This document shows positions 6,775-15,363 of a stretch of DNA of 61,616 bases, one piece after another. Position numbers and translations under genes: made by a program. How positions within the stretch are numbered: the first letter of the stretch is position 1; each line of letters starts with the position of its first letter. This DNA comes from JAFDZV01 sp048594725. GTDB taxonomy: Bacteria > Bacteroidota > Ignavibacteria > OLB7. The stretch covers positions 1 to 61,616 of the forward strand of contig JBMDXA010000147.1 in assembly GCA_048594725.1 (NCBI GenBank). Direction: 5' to 3'. The notes below the pieces were generated by a model that made no database searches, was not told the origin of the DNA, and worked only from the letters and a program-made list of their open reading frames with translations.

Positions 6775-9700
6775 CTACTGGCGCACCAGCTTGCGCGAGA
6801 TCTCCCTGCCGTCGGCCGAGACCTTCAGCATGTAGACTCCGCTGCTGCCGAGCGTTTCGCCGTCCGCCTTGAAGTCGTGGCGTCCCGCATTGGCAAGGGC
6901 ATCGTTCAGCGTGGCGATACGGCGTCCGGCCATGTCGAATATCTCCACGGTCAGGCGCGCGCGGCGCTTCAGCTCCACGCTGAGATTCACCTCGGAGGTG
7001 AAGGGGTTCGGGTAGACCGCCAGCGAGAAGCGCTCGTTGCGGGAGATCTCGTCCACGCCGCTCGTGGCGCGAACGGTCACGTCGATCTCATCGTACCCGC
7101 TGCACCCTTCGGCGGTGCGCACGGTCACGCTGTAGTTGCCGCTCCCGTTCACCGTGATGGTGCGCGAGGTGGCGCCGTTGCTCCAGAGGTAGGAATCGTA
7201 GCCCTCGCCTGCATCCAGCGTCACGCTGCAGGATGCGCAGATGACGGTGTCGCGCCCCAGGTTCACCTCCGGCTGCGCGGCACGGGTTACGGTCATCGTA
7301 TCGGTGCTCTGGCAGCCGCCGTCATCGCTCACGCGCACCCAGTACTGGCCGGGGGCGGCCACGCGCAGGGTGGGGGCGGTGCTGCCGTCGCTCCAGAGGT
7401 AGGAGGCGAATCCGGCGCCCGGCGAGAGCGTGGTGCTGTTTCCTTCGCAGAGCGACAGATCGCTCCCGAGGCTTGCCGGGGCGTTGGTTGCAACGGTTAC
7501 GGTGTCGAAGCTCTCGCAGCCGTTGGCGCTGGTTCCGCGCACCCAGTAGGACCCCGGCTCCGATACCTGGATGCTGGGGGAGGTGGCGCCGGTGTTCCAG
7601 AAGTAGGCCGAGAAGCCGGCTCCGGCGCTCAGCGTCGTGGAGGAGCCGCGGCAGATGGTGCGGTCGGCGCCCAGGCTCGGCTTCATGGCCGGGACCACCG
7701 AGATCGTCATCGTATCGGAGGAGCTGCACCCCTCGGCCGTGGTTGCGGTCACGCGGAAGGTGCCGGCGCGGCTCACCGTGCGGGTGCGGCTGGTGGTGCC
7801 ATCCTCCCAGACGTAGGAGAAGCTGGGATCGAGCGAGAAGGTGTAGGATGTCCCCTCGCAGATCACGCGGTCCTGCCCCAGGCTGATCTGCGGCAGCTGC
7901 TTGAACAGCACCTCGATCGTATCGCGCGCTATCTGGCCGTTGTTGCCGATCACCGTGACGCTGTAGCGGCCGCTCGATATCACCGTCATGACGCTATCGA
8001 CGGTGTTGTCGCTCCAGATCGCGAGCGCGTCCGGGTTGGCGTACTTCAGGCGGACGGTCTCTCCCTGGCAGACGACGATATCGGCTCCCAGGTTCACCGC
8101 TGGTGCTATCGCTCCGGCGCCGAGATGCTCCTTGCGGGCTATCACCACGGTGGTGGATGCGTTGAACACGTAATTGGTTCCGGCGGCATCGCGCACCGAG
8201 GCGGTATTGGAGCCGGACGGATTCTGGAACGAGACGAACATGAAGCGATGATCCGGCGAGAAGGTGATGCCGGTGGGCTCGCTTCCGGCCGGGGTGGTTC
8301 CGAAGACGGAGACCTTCGGGTTGGCCGGCGTGTGATCCTTGCTGATCATCCACATGTGATCGCGGCCGCCGTCCTGCATCATCCAGAGATTCCCCTCGCC
8401 GTCGAACGCGAGGTTGTCGTTGCCGGTGTTCCACGGCTCGTTGACGATCCCGGACTCCGTCATGAGCGGATAGGTCTTGTTGGAGACATACGCCTCTATC
8501 TCGCTGACGGTGGTGCCGTTATCGCGGAAGCGCCAGATATCGCCGTTGTTCTTCTCGGTAAAGTAGATCTTCCCGTCGGGGCCGAACTCCACATCCTCCA
8601 CACCGCCCCAGCGGGTACCTCCCAGAGCGCCGGCCACGGTGCTGACGGTGTTGCGATCGGCCTGGGTGGCGTTCGGAACCTGAATCCAGGTGCCGGTGGT
8701 GGCGCCGGCCGCATCGCGGCGGAGCACATAGAGCCTGCCGGAATCCAGGCGTCCGGGGCGGTAGGCAACGAACTTGTAGACGCAGCCGGTGCCGCCGTCC
8801 TCCCCCTGGTAGAGCGTGACGCTGTCCGGCATGGGGCAGACGTTCTCATGGTTCATGCGTCCCACCATCCAGAGCTTGTCCGGCTTGCCGTCGCCGTTGA
8901 GATCGCGGATGCGTCCGGTAGCCGGGTCGATCTCCACGTTCCAGCCGATATCATCGTAGCCGTCGCGGTTGGCGTCGCCGGTGGAATAGGTCTCCTCGGA
9001 GGTTATCACCGTTCCCCACGGGGTGACGCCGCCGGAGCAGTTGCGCACGGTGGTGACCACCGGGCTGAAATCCACCTCCTTGATGGTATCGGTTTTCCAG
9101 AGCGAGGTGGCGGCATCGAACGCCACATCCACCATGCTGACCCCGCCCGGAGTGTTCTCATGGTTGATGGAGAGATGCCCCGAGGTGCTGCTGCGGCCGT
9201 CCGGGATATAGCCGGTGAAGTCGTTCCCTCCGGGGAGGGTCTTGCTGGTGCCGGTATATTTCTCCCGTCCCGATTTCACCAGCACCTGAAACGTGTGGGT
9301 GGGGGGGATCACCAGCATCTCCTGCTGGGGGGTGGGCACGAGCGATGTAAAGCAGCCGATGGCCGTGCTGTTGCAGGCCACGGGCGTACCGATGCCGAGC
9401 GGCGTGAGCGGGCGGGTGCCCTCCTGCTGGATCAGCTCCAGATCGAACGCCAGATCGGTGCTGGTAAGGGAGTTCTGATGCACCTCCACGGCTATCAGGT
9501 TGCTCCCCGGCTTCAGCAGATTGCGGTTGATATAATAGCGGAGAAATTCCTTCTCCTCGGCCCCTTCCACATAGGCGGTGGCGAGCGTGGTGTGATCCAC
9601 CGCGCCGGCCGGCATATTGTTGCGGAAGAGCTCCGCGCCGTTCAGATAGACGATTGCGCCGTCGTCGCGGCGGAGGCGCAGAAGGAGCGTGCCCAGACCG

Positions 9701-11673
9701 GCGGTATCGTTCACCACGAAGTTGCGGCGGAAGTAGGCGGCCGGGCGCTTGTTGCGCGGGTCGGGCCCGAACTCCAGCAGCGTGGCCTCATCGCCGTTGC
9801 CATACCCAAGCGGCGATGCCCCATAGCTCCAGCTTGTATCGTTGAAGCTCTCCCTGTACCACCCGGCGCCGGGATAGGTGCCGTCCGCCTTGTACTCCCA
9901 GTTGGTGTTGGAGCCGATCAGGATTACATCGTTCTTCTTGCTCTCCAGTGCCAGCGAGAAGCTGAGGTCGGAGGTGGTGGGCGCATCCTGATGCACCTCC
10001 ACGGCGAGCACGTTCATCCCTGCAACCAGATGTTCCTTTCCCACCATGAAGGTGAAGTAGGCCGACTCGTCGGCGCCGCCCACGTTGGAGGCGGCCGGGG
10101 TGGTGTGGGTGATGGTTCCGGCCGGCATGTTCGAGCGTACGATCTCCACGCCGTTCAGATAGACCACCGCACCGTCGTCGCGCATCAGCGATACCCGGAG
10201 CGAGTCGAACGCATTCTTGTCGGCCACGGTGAAATTGTGGCGGAAATAGGTGGTGATATGCTTGCTGCTGGCGTTCGGGCCGAACCCCACCTGCGTGGCC
10301 TCGTCACCATCGCCGTAGCCGAGCTGCGCCGCGCCGAACGCCCAGGTGCTGTCGGCCTTGTAGTCGGTATCGCGCCAGGCGGTGCCAGGGTTGGAGCCGT
10401 CGTCGAGGTATTTCCAGACGGCGGTTCTGGGAACCGGGAATGTCCCCACGGGGGCCACCGGCCTGACCGCGGTGAAGTAGCGCACCACAAGCTGCGGTGC
10501 CTCGCCGGCGGAGCCGTCGTAGGCCTCGGCGGTGCGGCGTCCGGTCCCGTTGATACGCACTGCCATCGCGTTGCCGGGGTTCCATCCGGAGCGGTTGACG
10601 ATCTCCTGGATCACGGCAGAGAGATCCGGTGTGCGCTGCTTGGCGCCCGCCTCCTGAAGGATCGCCCAGGGTGCCAGGCTCCAGGCCGCGCTCGCCGATG
10701 TGATGGCGCGGGAGGAGATATTGCCAACGGCCGTGGTGAACGTTCCGGGATTATCGGCGGCGATTCCCCGGATCACCAGGCTGGCGGGATCGGAGAACAG
10801 CTCGTCGGTCGCGAACTGGATGTAGGCGCTGCTGATGATGGCATCCTTCGGGATGTTCAGATTCGCGAAGCGCATGGCGATGTACTGCTGAACGGCCCCA
10901 TCCTCTGTCAGCTCAAGATCGCTGCTGGTAAGATCGATGGCGCCGGTGGCGATGTTCTCCTCGGCGTCGTCGGTGCCGGAGTTCACCCGGACGCTGACCG
11001 CGGTAGGCATCACGTACTCCACCGTGAGCGTGGGTGCCTGCGATGCATCGTGCCCGGCGGCGCCGCTGGTGGCACCTTCCTGCGATTCGGCCACGCGCTT
11101 GCCGGTGCCGCCGATGAAGATGGCGATGGCATTGTTCGCCTTCCATCCGGAGCGGTTCACGGCCTCCTGGATCAGCGTTCTGATGTTCGGTGTGCGCTGG
11201 TCGGCCCCCTTCTCCTGGATCACGTTCCATGCGGGCACGTTCCAGCTTACGCTTGCGCTGCCGAGCGTCCTCGGCGAAAGGGAATACGGATCGGTGCCGA
11301 AGGTGAGGGCGCTGTCCGATGCCTCCGCGCGGAACGTGAGGATCGTGGCGCCTGCGTTGGTCTCATCGGCCGTGAACTGGATGTAGGCGCTCTTGATGGC
11401 CGCCCCCGCCGGGATGTTCAGGTTCGGAAACCGGAGCGCGATGATCTGATCGCCACCCCCTTCGTTGACCAGTTCCAGATCGGAGCTTGCGCCATCGACT
11501 ACGCCGGTGGAGATGATCTCCTCCATATCATCGGTTGCAAGGGTGACGCGGGAGGTGACGGTAACCTGCGCGGCCAGCCCCTTAGCGCAGAGCAGAAGCC
11601 AGAGCAGGGTGAGAGAACGCACCAGACGTCGTCGCCGGGTGCCGGTGCATGCGGTTGCTACGGTGTACTTCAT
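6775..11673 (-). CDS. Giant T9SS-secreted PhoX-like (DUF839) protein with DNRLRE-like and Ig-like repeats
   Basis: From the ATG at 11673 the product is 1,632 residues. A signal peptide ends at GLAAQ (about 36). Two DNRLRE-like beta domains follow (each with SSDLELxxxG, IALRFxNLNIP, IxSAYIQF and NRSGWxxxNAxA), to about 400. Next are two galactose-binding-like domains (RDDGAxVYLNGxEixRxNMPAG), to about 740. A PhoX/DUF839 domain spans about 750-1190, with GHLSINHE, WGTVITSEETY, GGVEDVEFGPDGKIYFTE and DNLAFDGEGNLW. Five Ig/PKD-like repeats (LGxDxxxCxG...YxWsdGxT) run to about 1540, then a Por sorting domain (AVYPNPF...). PhoX enzymes are Ca/Fe phosphatases; the catalytic set is not verified here. 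Longer starts upstream would hide the signal peptide. The 1,600-residue frame on the opposite strand is a composition shadow. Confidence 0.85.
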   Translation of the reverse strand: MKYTVATACTGTRRRRLVRSLTLLWLLLCAKGLAAQVTVTSRVTLATDDMEEIISTGVVDGASSDLELVNEGGGDQIIALRFPNLNIPAGAAIKSAYIQFTADETNAGATILTFRAEASDSALTFGTDPYSLSPRTLGSASVSWNVPAWNVIQEKGADQRTPNIRTLIQEAVNRSGWKANNAIAIFIGGTGKRVAESQEGATSGAAGHDASQAPTLTVEYVMPTAVSVRVNSGTDDAEENIATGAIDLTSSDLELTEDGAVQQYIAMRFANLNIPKDAIISSAYIQFATDELFSDPASLVIRGIAADNPGTFTTAVGNISSRAITSASAAWSLAPWAILQEAGAKQRTPDLSAVIQEIVNRSGWNPGNAMAVRINGTGRRTAEAYDGSAGEAPQLVVRYFTAVRPVAPVGTFPVPRTAVWKYLDDGSNPGTAWRDTDYKADSTWAFGAAQLGYGDGDEATQVGFGPNASSKHITTYFRHNFTVADKNAFDSLRVSLMRDDGAVVYLNGVEIVRSNMPAGTITHTTPAASNVGGADESAYFTFMVGKEHLVAGMNVLAVEVHQDAPTTSDLSFSLALESKKNDVILIGSNTNWEYKADGTYPGAGWYRESFNDTSWSYGASPLGYGNGDEATLLEFGPDPRNKRPAAYFRRNFVVNDTAGLGTLLLRLRRDDGAIVYLNGAELFRNNMPAGAVDHTTLATAYVEGAEEKEFLRYYINRNLLKPGSNLIAVEVHQNSLTSTDLAFDLELIQQEGTRPLTPLGIGTPVACNSTAIGCFTSLVPTPQQEMLVIPPTHTFQVLVKSGREKYTGTSKTLPGGNDFTGYIPDGRSSTSGHLSINHENTPGGVSMVDVAFDAATSLWKTDTIKEVDFSPVVTTVRNCSGGVTPWGTVITSEETYSTGDANRDGYDDIGWNVEIDPATGRIRDLNGDGKPDKLWMVGRMNHENVCPMPDSVTLYQGEDGGTGCVYKFVAYRPGRLDSGRLYVLRRDAAGATTGTWIQVPNATQADRNTVSTVAGALGGTRWGGVEDVEFGPDGKIYFTEKNNGDIWRFRDNGTTVSEIEAYVSNKTYPLMTESGIVNEPWNTGNDNLAFDGEGNLWMMQDGGRDHMWMISKDHTPANPKVSVFGTTPAGSEPTGITFSPDHRFMFVSFQNPSGSNTASVRDAAGTNYVFNASTTVVIARKEHLGAGAIAPAVNLGADIVVCQGETVRLKYANPDALAIWSDNTVDSVMTVISSGRYSVTVIGNNGQIARDTIEVLFKQLPQISLGQDRVICEGTSYTFSLDPSFSYVWEDGTTSRTRTVSRAGTFRVTATTAEGCSSSDTMTISVVPAMKPSLGADRTICRGSSTTLSAGAGFSAYFWNTGATSPSIQVSEPGSYWVRGTSANGCESFDTVTVATNAPASLGSDLSLCEGNSTTLSPGAGFASYLWSDGSTAPTLRVAAPGQYWVRVSDDGGCQSTDTMTVTRAAQPEVNLGRDTVICASCSVTLDAGEGYDSYLWSNGATSRTITVNGSGNYSVTVRTAEGCSGYDEIDVTVRATSGVDEISRNERFSLAVYPNPFTSEVNLSVELKRRARLTVEIFDMAGRRIATLNDALANAGRHDFKADGETLGSSGVYMLKVSADGREISRKLVRQ

Positions 11674-12295
11674 TCGTAGGTGTTGAATGATACGAGAGGA
11701 GTAAGTGGGGCGGGGTCTTCGGATCTGTCCGGGAAGGTCCGCCACTAAAGCCTGCAAGGATACAGCGGTCATGTTATGGGGGTTTTTCCGGAGCGTTACC
11801 AATCGGCAACATCGGGGCGGGGAGGAGGGCGGGGTACACAAAGATGTACTCGTATGGCCGGAGGGAGTGATCTAAGTTCCACTATCCGGCGATCGGGATC
11901 ATCTCGCACGGCGTGCATCGCTCCTCCGCGTATAAGCGAGGAGCACTCCGGCAATCGCGGCAGGACGGCCATCACCCCCGGCATCCGGCCCGGCCATCCG
12001 GATCGATGCCCGCGCGATAGCGGAATCCCGATTCTCCTGGGCCCCCCCTCTCTCTTATATCCGGACCATCTCTCTGCCGCCGCATTGCGCGGGCGGGCCG
12101 TCTGCGTGCGGCGAATCGTGTATCGGTACAACCACCTACCCCCCTTCCCGGAGCTCCCTCCCCGTGGTATCGCAGCGCGTGTTGTGCTGTGCCGGGAGAA
12201 CATGATTCCTACGAGCGGATAGGATCTGCCCGCGTCCGGCAGCGGGGTCGTTATCCGCCACCCTATACTCACTCATAATTCCAAGGAAGGTCGAA
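11674..12295. other. 622-base divergent intergenic region between two secretome genes
   Basis: Neither strand shows a convincing gene; the roughly 150-codon frames lack recognisable composition or motifs. At 11834-11850 the string GTACACAAAGATGTACT contains an inverted GTACA/TGTAC pair and is related to strings at 2331 and 15212. The promoters of the PhoX-like gene (leftward) and the first tyrosinase (rightward) must lie here. Confidence 0.5.
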
Positions 12296-15070
12296 ATGAG
12301 AATGCGATCCCGTATGCTCCTGCTCCGGATGCTGCTGGTTGCGGTGTTCATGGCCGGCGCGCTCGATGCCGATGCGCAATATCGCCGGAGGGATATCTCC
12401 ACATTCCTCCCGGCCGAGCAGCACGAGCTTCGTGTGCTGATGATGCAATGGATCACCACGTCGCCGTTCAACCCCATTCAGCAACATCTGAATGTGATCG
12501 GGCCGGGGGGCATTCATTGCAACACCGAAACCTTCGCATCGTGGCATCGCTGGTATATCGAACAGCTGGAGGCCTGGCTGATGTCGCAGCCCGGCGGTCC
12601 CAAGTTCGTTCCGCTGCCGAAGTGGGACCCCATCACCCCGATCCCGAATGCATTCTTCAACAACCTCTATCCGCCGGGTTCCGCCGTTGCGCCGGGGCGC
12701 CCGCTGCTGGTGGACCAGACCCCGAACGACCAGGGGGTCTACAACCTGGCGCGGTTTCTCAACCCCGGCACCATCTGCAATTATTTCGCTGGTGATGCGA
12801 TGCGCACCTGCATGTCCGGGGGAACCTCGTGGTCATGGGGGACGGCCACCGACAACTTCGCGCGCGATCTGGAGCTGGAGCACAACCCCGTGCACGGCGC
12901 GATCGGCGGCGTGATGAACTCCGGCGCATCTCCGGGTGCCGGTATCTTCTGGCTCTGGCATGCCTATATCGACGACCTGTACCAGGTGTATCGTTGCAGT
13001 TGCGCGAACGCGGGGCGCCAGGTGGATCTGGCGATCAAGGATAATTACGGTGATATCGGCGCGGAGCCGAACACCTCCACCACGATCTTCTATGCCAGCC
13101 CGGAGATCTGGGTGCGCAACGCCGCCGATCCGCTGAACCCGCTTAACGGCCGTTATTCCAACGAGGACAACCCCCTGCGGCATCAGTCGCCGCTGTACAA
13201 TGCATCCGGCAATCCCAACTACGTCTACGTGCGCGTCCGCAATCTGGGATGCATCGCCAGCGATGCCGCCGCCCACCAGCTTCACGTCTACTGGAGCGTG
13301 GCCTCCTCGGGTCTCAACTGGAGCACCAACTGGACCACCATGCCGTTCGGCGCCGAGATCACGACGTTCACGGTATCGGTCCCCTCGCTGGGTCCCGGCG
13401 AGGCCTGGACCGCCGAGATCCCCTGGGTGGTTCCCGATCCCAAGATCGCCAGGGAGTTCTGCCTTCTTGCGCGCCTGGTCTCGACCTCCGACCCGATGAC
13501 CTTCCCGGAGGTGCTCAACGTGAACACCAACGCGCAGAACAACAACAACATCGCCATGCGCAATGTGATCACGATCCCGGAAGATCCCATCACCACGCCG
13601 CCGAACGGCGGGGGGAATGCCGGCACCTACTGCTCGTATGTGCGCCCGGTCTATTCCTATGGCGGTTACACCCGGATCGGGTTCGAGTATCCGGAGTACG
13701 CCCGCGAGTATATGCAGCCGACGGTCTATCTCGGGCCGTATCTCTATGATATCTGGCAGGCGAACGGTTCCCGTGGCTACGGCATCACGCCGGCCGAGGA
13801 TCAGGAATACTCCGTGCGGATCACCGAGCCGCAGTCCTATATCGACGGACTGTATCTGGATTACGATCCCGATGGCGGCTCCTACGGCTACGATCTCTGC
13901 GTGGATGTGGAGACCTACTACAACGATGGCGGCGGCTACCCGCCGGTCTACTACGGCGACAACTCCTATATCGCCGTCACGCAGTACGAGCAGAACGAGC
14001 ATGGCGAATACGAGGTGACCGGCGGCGAATACTACGATATCCGCTACGAGCCGCAGTCCTATGGAAGGGATTGCGAGCGTTTCATCCCCGAGCCCTATGT
14101 GCGCCCGGCGAGCTGCCCCACCTCCAGCGATGGTCTGGTGCGGCTTAATCTCTCCGGTGTCGGGGAGTACACCATCTTCTGGAGCAACGGCGCCAGTTCC
14201 GCCGAGCTGCGCGATGTGCCCGCCGGCAGCTACACCGTGATGGTTCGCAATCCCTATGGCTGCACCGATTACATGACCGTGGATGTGCCCTACAGCAGCA
14301 CGCTCGGCTGCTCGGTCACCGGCACGCCGCCGAACTGCTCCAACAGGAACGGGTATGCGGTGGCGCAACCGTACGGCGGGCAGCCCCCGTACCGGTATCA
14401 ATGGTACCGAAACGGAGTGCCGCTTCCCGGTGAGACCAGGGCGGATCTCAAGGGTATGGAGTATGCCAGCTATGCGGTGGAGGTCTATGATGCGAGCGGC
14501 TGCATGACCCGCGAATACATGGCCTACGAGAATGACTGGATGGAGCTTGCGGTGACCTCGCAGAGCGTTCCTGCCAGCGCGCCCACGGCCACCGACGGAT
14601 CGATCGATCTGTCGGTACACAACGGCATGCCCCCGTACAGCTTCTACTGGAGCAACGGGGCCACCACCGAGGATATCTACGAACTGGCGCCGGGGGGATA
14701 TTCGGTGCAGGTTACCGATATGATGGGCTGCGTCACCCACGCCACCATCACTGTGGGCGTGGTTCCCTGGGCCACCAAGAACCCTCTGACGCCGGACGGA
14801 GCCGAGGGGCTGCTGAGCATCAGGGAGGTGGTGCCGAACCCCGCGCACGATCTGGCCGAGGTGAAATACACGCTGGGCGCCGGCGCCACGGTGCGTGTGG
14901 AGATCTACGATGCGCTCGGCAAGATGGTTGCCGCTTATGACCAGGGGGGGAAGCCGGCCGGCGAAAACTCGGCATGGCTGGAAACCTCGCGGCTCCCTGC
15001 GGGGCGCTATTCCTGCCGCCTGATCTATCCGGGCGGAATAAGCGCCATTCCCTTTATCGTGGTCCGGTAA
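12296..15070 (+). CDS. T9SS-secreted tyrosinase, copy 1
   Basis: This is a 924-residue secreted type-3 copper protein. The signal peptide (MRMRSRMLLLRMLLVAVFMAG...) ends near residue 27. The CuA ligands appear to be H64, H74 and H84 (IQQHLNV, GGIHCN, SWHRWYIEQLE). The CuB ligands are H196, H200 and H222 (EHNPVHG, FWLWHAYIDDLYQ). Tyrosinases oxidise phenols to quinones. After the copper core come beta domains and a Tyr-rich segment (about 440-600: SYGYD, YYNDGGGYP). Two or three SprB-like units follow (SDGLVRLNLSG...FWSNGAS; TDGSIDLSVHNGMPPYSFYWSNGA), then a Por sorting tail (VVPNPAHDLAEVKYTL...). GGAAGG just upstream supports the ATG at 12296. It pairs with a paralogue 293 bases downstream. 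Confidence 0.88.
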   Translation: MRMRSRMLLLRMLLVAVFMAGALDADAQYRRRDISTFLPAEQHELRVLMMQWITTSPFNPIQQHLNVIGPGGIHCNTETFASWHRWYIEQLEAWLMSQPGGPKFVPLPKWDPITPIPNAFFNNLYPPGSAVAPGRPLLVDQTPNDQGVYNLARFLNPGTICNYFAGDAMRTCMSGGTSWSWGTATDNFARDLELEHNPVHGAIGGVMNSGASPGAGIFWLWHAYIDDLYQVYRCSCANAGRQVDLAIKDNYGDIGAEPNTSTTIFYASPEIWVRNAADPLNPLNGRYSNEDNPLRHQSPLYNASGNPNYVYVRVRNLGCIASDAAAHQLHVYWSVASSGLNWSTNWTTMPFGAEITTFTVSVPSLGPGEAWTAEIPWVVPDPKIAREFCLLARLVSTSDPMTFPEVLNVNTNAQNNNNIAMRNVITIPEDPITTPPNGGGNAGTYCSYVRPVYSYGGYTRIGFEYPEYAREYMQPTVYLGPYLYDIWQANGSRGYGITPAEDQEYSVRITEPQSYIDGLYLDYDPDGGSYGYDLCVDVETYYNDGGGYPPVYYGDNSYIAVTQYEQNEHGEYEVTGGEYYDIRYEPQSYGRDCERFIPEPYVRPASCPTSSDGLVRLNLSGVGEYTIFWSNGASSAELRDVPAGSYTVMVRNPYGCTDYMTVDVPYSSTLGCSVTGTPPNCSNRNGYAVAQPYGGQPPYRYQWYRNGVPLPGETRADLKGMEYASYAVEVYDASGCMTREYMAYENDWMELAVTSQSVPASAPTATDGSIDLSVHNGMPPYSFYWSNGATTEDIYELAPGGYSVQVTDMMGCVTHATITVGVVPWATKNPLTPDGAEGLLSIREVVPNPAHDLAEVKYTLGAGATVRVEIYDALGKMVAAYDQGGKPAGENSAWLETSRLPAGRYSCRLIYPGGISAIPFIVVR

Positions 15071-15363
15071 CCGCCGGGGAACCGAAGAATCCGTTACCTG
15101 CCGGTAACGGCAGATGATGCCGGCGATGATGAGGAACGGGCGTGGGCCCGGCATGGGCCGCGCCCGTTTCCTTCTCGCATGCCACCATGATGCCAGGGCC
15201 GCCTGCGCAGGGTACACAATGATGTACTGGCAGGCCTGCCACTCAATCGGTACGTTCGTGTGCGGTCCGGGGGCTCTGACCGCCGGCGCTTGTGCCGGTG
15301 CCGCAGAGCACCATCATCCACACCTGACCGAAACAGGTTTTTCAACTACAACCCATTCACCTT
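15071..15363. other. Spacer between the tandem tyrosinase genes
   Basis: It holds GTACACAATGATGTACT at 15212-15228 and a CCTGC/GCAGG-rich inverted stretch (GGCAGGCCTGCC at about 15229-15240). No gene or terminator is evident. The second tyrosinase may have its own promoter here. Confidence 0.35.

Noticed and set aside
6877..11679. 1,600-codon open frame opposite the PhoX-like gene
   Set aside because: It is the complement of a high-GC gene with strong third-position bias. The translation is Gly/Ala/His-rich low complexity with no domain, while the minus-strand protein has a signal peptide, domains and a sorting tail.
11776..12272. Overlapping 150-codon frames on both strands of the divergent gap
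   Set aside because: Neither has recognisable motifs, and both are Arg/Pro/Ser-rich as expected for noncoding GC-rich DNA.
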